From CBDUWP01 sp965370955 (GTDB lineage Bacteria > Planctomycetota > Phycisphaerae > Sedimentisphaerales > Anaerobacaceae), in assembly GCA_965370955.1 (NCBI GenBank), contig CBDUWP010000027.1, positions 1 to 16,681 of the forward strand: 16,681 nt of DNA, read 5' to 3'. The notes below the pieces were generated by a model. It was not told the DNA's origin and made no database searches. It was given only the letters and a program-made list of their open reading frames with translations. This document shows positions 6,471 to 14,111 of this stretch, in pieces. The position numbers and the translations under genes were made by a program. The stretch's first letter is position 1; every line of letters starts with the position of its first letter.

Positions 6471-8915
6471 TCATCCGATAGATATTTTTATTGCTTGGTT
6501 GAGATTTTTGACAAATTCAAATTTCAGGCTTTTTTTAGCTTCTGTCGGGACATCAACCATGTCTTTTTTGTTCCGATACGGCAGAATAACTGTTGTAATG
6601 CCGGCTTGTTTGGCCGCTAGAATTTTTTCTTTTAATCCGCCGATAGGCAATACCAAGCCGTGCAGCGTGATTTCACCTGTCATAGCCACTTTAGGTTTGG
6701 CAGGTTTGTGCAGTAACAAAGACACCAGTGACGTATACATCGCAATTCCGGCACTTGGCCCGTCTTTTGGCACTGCGCCCTCTGGAACATGGATATGGAA
6801 ATCCTTTTCCGCAAAAATTTTTGGATCCAGTCCCAGTTTTTTAGCATTAGATTTGACGACGGTAAACGCAGCTTGTGCGCTTTCTTTCATGACATCTCCG
6901 ATTTGGCCTGTCAATTCAAATTTGCCGCTGCCATCCATAAAAGCTGATTCTATGAATAGGATTTCGCCGCCAACGGTCGTATAGGCAAGGCCTGTCGCAA
7001 CTCCGCAAACACCGGAGCGAAGAGCCAATTCCGATTCAAACTTTTTCGGGCCAAGAATCGCCGATAGAGCCGACGCACCAATTGTCGCTCTTCTTTTATT
7101 TCCTTTGGCGATGTCAGTTGCGATATTTCGACAAATAGCTGCTATTTGTCTCTCAAGGTTTCTGACGCCGGCTTCGGCTGTATAGCTGCGTATCAAACTC
7201 ATCAGAGCATCATCTTTGATCATTAACTGTGTTTTTTTGAGCCCATTTTCAGACAGTTGTCGTCCTACCAAATATTTTTTGGCTATGCCTAGTTTTTCGT
7301 TATCTGTATAGCCGGTTAGTTCAATGATTTCCATTCTGTCAAACAAGGCTGAAGGTATCGAATGGGCATCGTTAGCCGTGCCAATAAACATAACAGCTGA
7401 CAAATCAAAAGGCTGATCGAGATAATGATCATTGAAGCTGAAATTTTGTTCAGGATCCAATACTTCCAACAGGGCTGATGCGGGATCGCCTCGGAAATCT
7501 GATCCAACCTTGTCAAGCTCATCGAGCATGAACACAGGATTGCTGCTGCCGGCTTTTCTTATTTCCTGCAATATGCGCCCCGGCAGAGCACCGATATAGG
7601 TTCTTCTATGGCCTCTAATGTCGGCTTCGTCTCTTATTCCGCCGAGCGAAATGCGTATGAATTTGCGTCCCATAGCTCTAGCTATCGACCGGCCTAAAGA
7701 TGTTTTGCCAACTCCGGGAGGGCCAATAAAGCAAAGAATCGGGCTTTTGCCTTTTGGGTTTAATTTACGAACAGCGAGAAATTCCAGAATTCGCTTTTTA
7801 ACTTTTTCGAGGCCGTAATGATCACGGTTTAATTGTTTGCTTGCCTTGTTGATATCGAGCTGATCTATGGTTTTTATTGCCCACGGCAGTTGACATACCC
7901 AATCGAGATAGGTACGTATCACGCTGTATTCCGGCGAAGAAGGATGGATGCGTTTCAATCGCTCAAGCTCTTTTTGTGCCTCAGCTTTGACGGCTGGAGG
8001 AATTTTGGCATCGTCAATCTTTTTAGTGAGTGACTTCATTTCCTCATTAGCAAAATCTTTTTGGCCAAGCTCTGACTGAATAGCTTTGAGTTGTTCCTGC
8101 AGATAAAATTCACGCTGGTTCTTGTCAACAGAGTCCATGACTTGATTTTGTATCTTATGGCTTAGCTCCAGCACTTCCAGCTGATTAGCTAAAATGAGTG
8201 ATATTTGTTTCAGGCGTTTTGTGGCATTTGTTTGCTCTAAAAGCTTTTGTTTTGTCGAAGTGTCAACCCCTATGTTAGCTGCCAAAAAATCAGCTAGCGC
8301 CGACGGATTATCAATGTTGGCCAGCAGTACTGTCGCTTCCTCAGGAACGTTTGGGCTCAGCGATATTACCCGCTCAGCAGTTTGGCGAACGGATAGCATC
8401 ATGGCTTGGAGATTTTTGGTTTTGCGGATTTCCGTATTCAATATTTCGATTTTTGCCTTCAGATACGGCTTTGTTGCGATTGGCTTGACCACCTTAAATC
8501 TGGTAAGGCCGTGCAATACAACGTGCAAAGTTCCCTGCGGCATTTTGATGATTTTTAGGATCGAGGCTATTGTGCCGACAGAATAAAGATCCTTAAATCT
8601 TGGGGCATTTATCTTTGAATCTCGCTGTGTCAGTAGCCCTATTATGCCTTTGCCCTCGTTCATACTGGCTAACAATTTTTTGCTGGAGGCTCTGCCCACC
8701 GCCAAAGGAGTAATAGTTCCGGGATATACCACTATATTGCGGACAGGCAATATGCCGATCTCGTCAGGTATGTTTATGGTATGCTCGTCGTCTTTCTTTG
8801 TTTTATTCTGATTTTGATCGAAATCCGGCAAAATCTCAATCGGTAATTCGACCAGCATATTATCATTTAAGTGGAGCGGACTTTGAAAGCTTATTTTTGT
8901 TTGTTTTTTTACCAT
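6471..8915 (-). CDS. lon: ATP-dependent Lon protease
   Basis: A cytoplasmic AAA+ serine protease that degrades misfolded and regulatory proteins. The 814-residue length is normal. The N-terminal substrate-binding LON domain begins around residue 52 (IGILPVRN) after an unusually charged, asparagine-rich leader of about 45 residues. A coiled helical region follows at 240-330. The ATPase has Walker A GPPGVGKT (398-405) and Walker B FMLDELD (462-468). The protease domain holds the catalytic Ser721 in PKDGPSAG and Lys764 in GGLKEK, spaced 43 residues apart as in E. coli Lon. The ATG at 8913-8915 follows GAGG by only 3 bases, tight but the best site available. It converges on uvrC, and its promoter lies about 100 bp upstream among AACGAG repeats. 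It is also the longest part of the window with no GTGACA/TGTCAC hexamers. Confidence 0.97.
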   Translation of the reverse strand: MVKKQTKISFQSPLHLNDNMLVELPIEILPDFDQNQNKTKKDDEHTINIPDEIGILPVRNIVVYPGTITPLAVGRASSKKLLASMNEGKGIIGLLTQRDSKINAPRFKDLYSVGTIASILKIIKMPQGTLHVVLHGLTRFKVVKPIATKPYLKAKIEILNTEIRKTKNLQAMMLSVRQTAERVISLSPNVPEEATVLLANIDNPSALADFLAANIGVDTSTKQKLLEQTNATKRLKQISLILANQLEVLELSHKIQNQVMDSVDKNQREFYLQEQLKAIQSELGQKDFANEEMKSLTKKIDDAKIPPAVKAEAQKELERLKRIHPSSPEYSVIRTYLDWVCQLPWAIKTIDQLDINKASKQLNRDHYGLEKVKKRILEFLAVRKLNPKGKSPILCFIGPPGVGKTSLGRSIARAMGRKFIRISLGGIRDEADIRGHRRTYIGALPGRILQEIRKAGSSNPVFMLDELDKVGSDFRGDPASALLEVLDPEQNFSFNDHYLDQPFDLSAVMFIGTANDAHSIPSALFDRMEIIELTGYTDNEKLGIAKKYLVGRQLSENGLKKTQLMIKDDALMSLIRSYTAEAGVRNLERQIAAICRNIATDIAKGNKRRATIGASALSAILGPKKFESELALRSGVCGVATGLAYTTVGGEILFIESAFMDGSGKFELTGQIGDVMKESAQAAFTVVKSNAKKLGLDPKIFAEKDFHIHVPEGAVPKDGPSAGIAMYTSLVSLLLHKPAKPKVAMTGEITLHGLVLPIGGLKEKILAAKQAGITTVILPYRNKKDMVDVPTEAKKSLKFEFVKNLNQAIKISIG

Positions 8916-9008
8916 ATACCTCGTTTATCCAAACACGCAACCAAATGGACATTGAGCCATCTTATAACTGCGTAAAAATATGTCAAAATATTTTATTAAC
9001 CAACCTGT

Positions 9009-9037
9009 ATTTTATATGGAATAGCTCGTTTGGTCAA
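9009..9037 (-). promoter_or_regulatory. lon promoter (-35 TTGACC, 17 bp, -10 TAAAAT)
   Basis: Minus-strand TTGACC (9037-9032) and TAAAAT (9014-9009) have ideal 17-bp spacing, each one mismatch from consensus. The predicted start is near 9002, giving a leader of about 87 nt. An AACGAGC half-site occupies part of the spacer. Confidence 0.6.
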
Positions 9038-9061
9038 GATAAGAGTAGGATTTTAACGAGC
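9024..9061. repeat. Inverted repeat GCTCGTT-N24-AACGAGC at the lon promoter
   Basis: The 7-bp arms at 9024-9030 and 9055-9061 are perfect. One arm lies inside the -35/-10 spacer of lon and the other upstream of the -35. A third AACGAG copy lies at the lon ribosome binding site (8920-8925). On the + strand the second arm is followed by AG and seven T (9064-9070), so it could alternatively work as a + strand terminator, although no + strand gene precedes it. Confidence 0.45.
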
Positions 9062-9087
9062 AGTTTTTTTGGGAAATTGTTAAGCAT

Positions 9088-9160
9088 AAAAAAAAAGGGG
9101 GTGGGGACGGGCGCACTGAAGGGTACAGGCAATACCGGGTAAAGCACACTACCGTCCCCA
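9088..9160 (-). terminator. Hairpin with T-tract, probable terminator downstream of lipA
   Basis: A 9-bp perfect stem pairs TGGGGACGG (9102-9110) with CCGTCCCCA (9152-9160) around a 41-nt loop containing a smaller GGTA/TACC hairpin (9122-9136). On the minus strand the stem is followed by CCCCC and then nine T. It lies about 260 nt past lipA and just before the lon promoter. The GGGGAC...GTCCCC arms also resemble REP-type palindromes that accompany IS200-like transposases, from memory, and no transposase is present here. Confidence 0.45.
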
Positions 9161-9300
9161 GAAAATAGAGCGAGATTACAAGTATCTGTAAAGAGGATAC
9201 TTTCGTAGGGAAGCCAATGTATTTTCGTCCAAGCCAAAGTAGTGTTGCAATTGAAACCCGATTAGTTAGTTAATGTGGCGATTCCCCCCCATAACTAACT
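9088..9300 (-). ncRNA. Candidate structured RNA or degenerate palindromic element
   Basis: Three hairpins lie in about 210 nt: AGTTAGTTA/TAACTAACT (9264-9272 with 9292-9300), AAGTATC/GATACTT (9180-9186 with 9196-9202, extended by TAC/GTA across a bulge) and the 9-bp stem with T-tract at 9102-9160. On the minus strand a weak promoter (TTGGAT 9335-9330, 17 bp, TAAACT 9312-9307) would start transcription near 9300, at the first hairpin. The last hairpin with its T-tract would end it. It lacks the hallmarks I know for tmRNA, RNase P RNA or SRP RNA. It could equally be the lipA 3' untranslated region or a non-autonomous repeat. Confidence 0.3.
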
Positions 9301-9421
9301 GCCCAAAGTTTAAGAAACATAATTCCAATATCCAAAAAAAATACTTAAAAAGGACTAAAAATCGTTTTAAAATACTGAAATGATTACTACTGATTCAAAA
9401 GCGGCTTGATTATTGGGCTGG

Positions 9422-10282
9422 CTATCGAGTTTGTTTTTGTTCAGCCTTATATGAGCTGCGGACGAAGGGGCCGGACATCACCCACGAAAAGCCTATGTCA
9501 TAAGCGATTTGCTCCCACTGTTGGAATTTTTCCGGCGTTACATATTCGGCGACATCCAGCGATAGTTTTGATGGTTTTAGATATTGGCCAATAGTTATTC
9601 TGTCACAGCCTGCATTGTGGATATCTTTTAATGTTTGCTCGATTTGCGGATCTGTTTCGCCGATGCCGAGCATGATAGATGATTTTATTTGCGTGTTTGG
9701 AAAAGATTTTTTAGCTAATGTCAAAAGATCTAAACTGCCTCTATAGTCGCCGCCGGAGCGGGTTGTCGGATATTTTTCCGGAACCGTTTCAATATTATGG
9801 GCGAAGACAAACGGCAAAGCCGGCATCAAAATATCTATCGCTTTTTCTTGGCATCCTTTGAAATCTGGCGTCAATATCTCAAAGCTGATTTCAGGGCATA
9901 GTTTTCTCGTCTCTATTATGCAATCTCGAAAAATAGCAGCTCCGCCATCGGCAAGATCATCACGATTGACAGATGTCAAAACGATGTATTTAAGTGACAT
10001 TTGTTTCGCCATTTGAGCGATTCTGGCAGGTTCGGTTGGATCGACAGGTTTGGGAGTTCCGCTGGCCACAGAGCAAAATTTACAATTACGCGTGCAGATC
10101 TCGCCCAATATTAAAGCAGTTGCAGTGCCGCGAGTCCAACACTCGCCCTTGTTAGGGCAATTAGCATCATCGCAGATTGTTTTTATTTTCAGATCGGTTA
10201 GGATTCTGTTTGTGCGGCTATATTGGTTGCCGGCCGGAAGAGGGCGTTTGAGCCAAGATGGTAAACGTTGTCGATTTTTCAT
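9422..10282 (-). CDS. lipA: Lipoyl synthase
   Basis: A radical-SAM enzyme that inserts two sulfur atoms into protein-bound octanoyl groups to form the lipoyl cofactor of 2-oxoacid dehydrogenases and the glycine cleavage system. The 286-residue protein shows the auxiliary cluster motif with Cys37, Cys42 and Cys48 (CDDANCPNKGEC). The radical-SAM cluster motif is CTRNCKFC (Cys63, 67, 70). The C-terminal RSSY (275-278) supplies the serine ligand of the auxiliary cluster. It is the last gene of the uvrB-nadC-birA-lipA cluster, 42 bp after birA. That gap contains the AT palindrome TTTTTATAAAAA and no clear ribosome binding site. No lipB or lipoate ligase is in the window, so the octanoyl-transfer step must be encoded elsewhere. 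Confidence 0.97.
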   Translation of the reverse strand: MKNRQRLPSWLKRPLPAGNQYSRTNRILTDLKIKTICDDANCPNKGECWTRGTATALILGEICTRNCKFCSVASGTPKPVDPTEPARIAQMAKQMSLKYIVLTSVNRDDLADGGAAIFRDCIIETRKLCPEISFEILTPDFKGCQEKAIDILMPALPFVFAHNIETVPEKYPTTRSGGDYRGSLDLLTLAKKSFPNTQIKSSIMLGIGETDPQIEQTLKDIHNAGCDRITIGQYLKPSKLSLDVAEYVTPEKFQQWEQIAYDIGFSWVMSGPFVRSSYKAEQKQTR

Positions 10283-10324
10283 ATGCGAAAACCAATCATA
10301 AATTTTTATAAAAACAAGCTATTG

Positions 10325-11098
10325 CTATTTCTTGACAGTCGTTTTTGCCGCATCAAACATCCTAACCGATCCGCAATCAAGCTGGATAATCAGCCCCTTA
10401 TCAGGATCGATACCAGTGCAATGGCCGGCAAATTCCTGATTGTCGCAGATGACGGTTATTCGCTGATTAAGATTGTTGTTCAGGGATCGCCATCGATCTA
10501 TAACCATCGCAGGCTTATCCAGAGCGATATCGAGCCAATTTTCGAGTGATATTAAAAACTTTCTAGCAATCATATTGCGGTCACATTGGCTTTTCGTTTC
10601 GATATCAACGCTGGTTGCAATTTTCGCTATGTCACTTGGGAAATCCTTGATTTGCTGGTGACAATTTATCCCAACGCCAACAATAAAGGCATTTCCATAG
10701 GCTGTTATTTTGGCTTCTATTAAAATGCCTGCTATTTTTTTATCGCTTATCATGATGTCATTTGGCCATTTGATTTTGGCTGATGTGCCGATCGTTTCCG
10801 CACAAGCTACCGCCGCAGTAAGTGACAGCAGGTTGGCTGAAAGATCCAGCTTAGATAATATGACAGAGCAAAGAATGCTTTCAGCTGTATCAGATTGCCA
10901 TTTGCGATCTAGGCGTCCTCGTCCTCTTGTCTGAGACTCGGCAAAGATCGCAAGGCCGTGATTATTTTCATTTTTAGCGTATCCAGCGGCGACAGATTGC
11001 GTGCTGGCTGTTTCTTTATAGACCAAAATTTCAGAGCCGACATATTTGGTTGTAAGGCGACTGGATATTTTGTCACTATCCAAAGTTGCTATTGTCAT
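10325..11098 (-). CDS. birA: Biotin-[acetyl-CoA-carboxylase] ligase, monofunctional (no DNA-binding domain)
   Basis: Activates biotin as biotinyl-AMP and attaches it to the biotin carboxyl carrier protein of acetyl-CoA carboxylase and related carboxylases. The 257 residues show the biotinyl-AMP loop GRGRLDRKW (59-67), KWPNDI (110-115) and KKIAGILIE (120-128) with the catalytic lysine region. A C-terminal SH3-like part follows (about 210-257). The protein begins close to the catalytic domain and has no room for the N-terminal winged helix of the E. coli BirA repressor, so it is an enzyme only. Its ATG overlaps the TGA of nadC by 4 bases (ATGA), which points to translational coupling. Confidence 0.93.
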   Translation of the reverse strand: MTIATLDSDKISSRLTTKYVGSEILVYKETASTQSVAAGYAKNENNHGLAIFAESQTRGRGRLDRKWQSDTAESILCSVILSKLDLSANLLSLTAAVACAETIGTSAKIKWPNDIMISDKKIAGILIEAKITAYGNAFIVGVGINCHQQIKDFPSDIAKIATSVDIETKSQCDRNMIARKFLISLENWLDIALDKPAMVIDRWRSLNNNLNQRITVICDNQEFAGHCTGIDPDKGLIIQLDCGSVRMFDAAKTTVKK

Positions 11099-11973
11099 CG
11101 GTCTAGCCCTATATCCACGCAGGTTGCAGAATGGGTAATTGCTCCGATTGCGATTCTTTCAACGCCGCAGCCGGCAACAGCTTTGATGTTCGACAGAGTG
11201 ACATTACCGGAAGCCTCAAAGAGCGGCTTATTGATTGCGGTAGATGCTTGACGGATTGCGATCGCTTTTTGTAGTTCGGATTCAGTCATATTGTCGAGCA
11301 AAATAATATCGATGCCGTCGATATCGATTATCTGCTTCAACTGGTCGAGGCTGTCGACTTCGACTTCCACGAATTTTATTTGGCTGTAAGTTTTGGCTTT
11401 ATCTATGACTGACGGCAATTTTTCAGCCAAATTGGCTCCTAATTCGGCGAGATGATTGTCCTTGATTAGAACAGCGTCATAAAGGCCGAGCCTGTGATTG
11501 TGGCCGCCGCCAGCTGTCACGGCATATTTTTCAAGAGCTCTCCAGCCCGGAGTTGTTTTTCTTGTGTCGTAAATTTTAGCAGATGTTTTTTCGATCATCG
11601 TGACATATTTATTGGTCAAGGTTGCGACCCCGCTTAGCCTTTGAACAAAATTGAGCAAAACCCGTTCGCTGCTCAATAAACTTGTTACGGGCCCTGTAAT
11701 AGTTGCTATGACATCATTTTTGTCAGCTTTTTCGCCATCTTTTATATTGATATCTATGTTCAGGTTCTCGTCATATTTTTTCAGTATCGTTTCGGCTATA
11801 ACCATTCCGCAAACGATGATAGGCTCTCTAGTCACGAGCTTAGCGCAGGTGACGGCGTTGTTTTTGTCAAATAGTTCGCTAGTGACATCGCCTTGACCTA
11901 AATCTTCATTTATCGCCATATCGATTAAGGCTTCTATTTTTGCAATAGCTAATTGGTTCATTTTATTTTTCAT
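11095..11973 (-). CDS. nadC: Nicotinate-nucleotide pyrophosphorylase (carboxylating), quinolinate phosphoribosyltransferase
   Basis: Converts quinolinate and PRPP to nicotinate mononucleotide, CO2 and pyrophosphate in de novo NAD synthesis. The 292-residue length is typical. Signature stretches are SERVLLNFVQRLSG (102-115), DTRKTTPGWR (136-145), GGGHNHRLGLYD (155-166), the acidic VEVEVDS (202-208) with DIILLDNM (222-229), and FEASGNV (252-258) plus IGAITHS. Substrate-binding Arg, Lys, His and Glu/Asp positions therefore appear intact. The gene begins 9 bp after the uvrB stop. There is no good Shine-Dalgarno site before either candidate ATG (residue 1 or 5), so the start could shift by four residues. 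nadA and nadB are not in the window. Confidence 0.96.
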   Translation of the reverse strand: MKNKMNQLAIAKIEALIDMAINEDLGQGDVTSELFDKNNAVTCAKLVTREPIIVCGMVIAETILKKYDENLNIDINIKDGEKADKNDVIATITGPVTSLLSSERVLLNFVQRLSGVATLTNKYVTMIEKTSAKIYDTRKTTPGWRALEKYAVTAGGGHNHRLGLYDAVLIKDNHLAELGANLAEKLPSVIDKAKTYSQIKFVEVEVDSLDQLKQIIDIDGIDIILLDNMTESELQKAIAIRQASTAINKPLFEASGNVTLSNIKAVAGCGVERIAIGAITHSATCVDIGLDR

Positions 11974-11982
11974 TATTTATTG

Positions 11983-13968
11983 TTATTTCTCATATTTTTG
12001 GGCGTTTTCATTTACCCGTTCTAATTCGTCCCGCAGTTCTGCCGCCAGTTCAAAATCGAGATCTTCAGCAGCTTTTAACATATCTTTTTTTATCTGCATT
12101 GCAAGCTCTGTCTGGTTAAATTGTTTTTCTGTCATATCGACAGCTTTTCTGGCAGTTTGACGGCTATATAATTTTTCTGTTAAGTTTCTGCTAATATTTT
12201 TTTGTATCGTTTTCGGCGTTATGTTGTTGGCTTTATTATATTCTACTTGTATTTTTCGCCTTTGATTAGTTGTCTCGATTGCAATTTTCATTGATTCGGT
12301 GATCTTGTCGCCGTAGAGAAAAACTCTTGCATTAACATTTCTAGCTGCTCGGCCGATTGTTTGTATTAAGGCTCTTTTGCTTCGCAGGAATCCCTCCTTA
12401 TCTGCGTCTAATATAGCCACCATTGCCACCTCCGGCAGGTCGAGTCCTTCCCGCAAAAGATTTATGCCGACTAATACATCGATTTCGCCGCTTCTTAATT
12501 CTTGCAAAATATCGACTCTCTCCAGCGTTTTGATTTCGCTATGGAGATATCGACATTTTATGTTTTTGTCAGCAATGTAGCTCGCTAAATTTTCCGCCAT
12601 TCGCTTTGTCAAGGTGGTTACTAATACTCGCTCTTTTGCCTTTACGCATTTTTCTATTTCGATGAGCAAATGCTCAACCTGACCGGTAGCAGGCTCAACA
12701 AAGATTTCAGGATCGATCAATCCAGTAGGACGAATGATTTGTTCAACGATTTGACCGTCACATTTTTCAAGCTCAAAATCTGCCGGAGTCGCTGAAACAA
12801 ATACCACATTTTTCCAGCATTGCTCAAATTCTTCAAACCGCATTGGCCGATTATCCATAGCACTCGGCAATCGGAAGCCATGATCGACAAGCACTTGCTT
12901 CCTGCTTCTGTCACCTGCGAACATAGCTTTTATTTGCGACACAGTGACATGTGATTCATCAATAAACAACAAAAAATCTTCAGGGAAATAATCTATCAAG
13001 GTATATGGCTTTGAGCCCGGTTTTTTCCCGGATAGATGGAGGGAGTAGTTTTCTATTCCACTGCAAAAGCCAACCTCCTTGAGCATCTCTAGGTCGTACA
13101 TGGTTCTGGCTTGAAGCCTTTGTGCCTCTAGGAGTTTTCCCTGTTGACGCAGATTCATCAGTTGTTGCTTGAGTTCAGCCTTGATACTTTTGATTGCCGG
13201 CTCTATTTTATGCTGCGGCATGATATAATGTTGGGCAGGAAAAATGAAGACCTGTTCATCTTGGCTGAGGATTTCGCAGCTGATCGGATTGATGTAGCTG
13301 ATTTTTTCTATTTCATCGCCGAAAAATTCAAATCGAATAGCAAAAGATTCATAAGATGGATGCAGCTCGACAACATCGCCTCTGACACGAAACGTTCCTC
13401 TTTTGAAATCGATATCATTTCTTGTGTATTGCAAATCGGAAAATTTGCCCAGCAATTCGTTGCGTTCAATATTGTCGCCAACAGTTATCGAAATAACGGA
13501 ATCTTTATAGTCATCTGGCGAGCCAAGTCCAAAAATACAAGATACCGAAGAGATAATAATCGTGTCACTTCTGGTCATCAGGCTTGTTGTCGTGCTGAGC
13601 CTTAGCCTATCCAAATCATCGTTACGCGAGGCATCTTTTTCGATATAAATGTCACGCTGCGGGATATAGGCTTCGGGCTGATAATAATCGTAATAGCTAA
13701 CGAAATATTCGACAGCATTATCGGGAAACAGCTCCTTGAATTCCTCATATAATTGTGCCGCCAGCGTTTTATTATGGGAGATAATCAAAGCCGGCCTATC
13801 GCATCTGGCAATAACGTTGGCCATGGTGAAGGTTTTGCCCGAGCCTGTGACTCCCATCAATGTCTGATATTTTTTGTCATCTTTAACAATCCCATCGACC
13901 AAAGTCTCGATAGCTGTTGGTTGATCGCCAGTTGGCTTGTACCTGTCACTTATTTTGTATTTGCCCAT
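11983..13968 (-). CDS. uvrB: UvrABC excinuclease subunit B
   Basis: A damage-verifying helicase-like subunit that receives DNA from UvrA and recruits UvrC. The 661-residue length is typical. Visible features are Walker A GVTGSGKT (39-46), the damage-clamping beta-hairpin YYDYYQPEAYIP (92-103), the DESH box (337-340), SATPADFE (392-399), the helicase VI motif QTIGRAAR (536-543), and the UVR coiled-coil (about 622-652) that pairs with the equivalent motif in UvrC. It is the first gene of the minus-strand cluster with nadC, birA and lipA, and shares its extended -10 sequence with uvrC. No Shine-Dalgarno site is visible, since the bases before the ATG are ATCTC. uvrA lies outside the window. Confidence 0.98.
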   Translation of the reverse strand: MGKYKISDRYKPTGDQPTAIETLVDGIVKDDKKYQTLMGVTGSGKTFTMANVIARCDRPALIISHNKTLAAQLYEEFKELFPDNAVEYFVSYYDYYQPEAYIPQRDIYIEKDASRNDDLDRLRLSTTTSLMTRSDTIIISSVSCIFGLGSPDDYKDSVISITVGDNIERNELLGKFSDLQYTRNDIDFKRGTFRVRGDVVELHPSYESFAIRFEFFGDEIEKISYINPISCEILSQDEQVFIFPAQHYIMPQHKIEPAIKSIKAELKQQLMNLRQQGKLLEAQRLQARTMYDLEMLKEVGFCSGIENYSLHLSGKKPGSKPYTLIDYFPEDFLLFIDESHVTVSQIKAMFAGDRSRKQVLVDHGFRLPSAMDNRPMRFEEFEQCWKNVVFVSATPADFELEKCDGQIVEQIIRPTGLIDPEIFVEPATGQVEHLLIEIEKCVKAKERVLVTTLTKRMAENLASYIADKNIKCRYLHSEIKTLERVDILQELRSGEIDVLVGINLLREGLDLPEVAMVAILDADKEGFLRSKRALIQTIGRAARNVNARVFLYGDKITESMKIAIETTNQRRKIQVEYNKANNITPKTIQKNISRNLTEKLYSRQTARKAVDMTEKQFNQTELAMQIKKDMLKAAEDLDFELAAELRDELERVNENAQKYEK

Positions 13969-13995
13969 GAGATTTTCGTCTAACTAAAAAGCCTC

Positions 13996-14004
13996 AGTAT
14001 AACA
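13996..14004 (-). promoter_or_regulatory. uvrB extended -10 promoter (TGTTATACT)
   Basis: Minus-strand TGTTATACT followed by GA, identical over 11 bases to the core before uvrC. No good -35 is visible. The predicted start near 13989 leaves a leader of about 20 nt, too short for much control at the RNA level. Confidence 0.55.
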
Positions 14005-14037
14005 AAACTTTAAGATAAAAGCTACAGGCTAGAGTTC

Positions 14038-14066
14038 TTGACAGCAGAAGGCCAAACTGCGACAAT
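14038..14066 (+). promoter_or_regulatory. priA promoter (-35 TTGACA, 17 bp, -10 GACAAT)
   Basis: A perfect TTGACA (14038-14043) and GACAAT (14061-14066, four of six consensus bases) have ideal 17-bp spacing. The predicted start near 14073 leaves about 39 nt before the ATG. Confidence 0.6.
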
Positions 14067-14111
14067 TCAAGGTAGATTTGCATTATTTTGGGATTTATTG
14101 ACAAGCTTTAT

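Larger units (their letters stand above)
8916..9421. other. Gene-free spacer between lon and lipA (506 bp)
   Basis: It contains the lon leader and promoter (8916-9037), an inverted repeat (9024-9061), a GC-richer block with three hairpins (9102-9300) and an A-rich stretch (9301-9400). Homopolymer runs stand out: nine A then five G at 9088-9101, and seven C in the 9273-9291 loop. I see no convincing protein gene on either strand. Confidence 0.6.

Noticed and set aside
6451..6984. A 177-codon + strand open frame antisense to lon
   Set aside because: It mirrors the opposite strand of an intact conserved lon sequence and has no recognisable motif. It is a shadow of lon.
9034..9237. A 67-codon minus-strand open frame in the lipA-lon spacer
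   Set aside because: It runs through the hairpins, the nine-A/five-G homopolymers and the lon promoter. It has a biased Pro/Phe/Leu composition and no good ribosome binding site. It is better read as noncoding.
9241..9262. CRISPR-like word ending in ATTGAAAC (GTTGCAATTGAAAC)
   Set aside because: It occurs once, with no second repeat and no spacers, and no cas genes are in the window. It is most likely chance.
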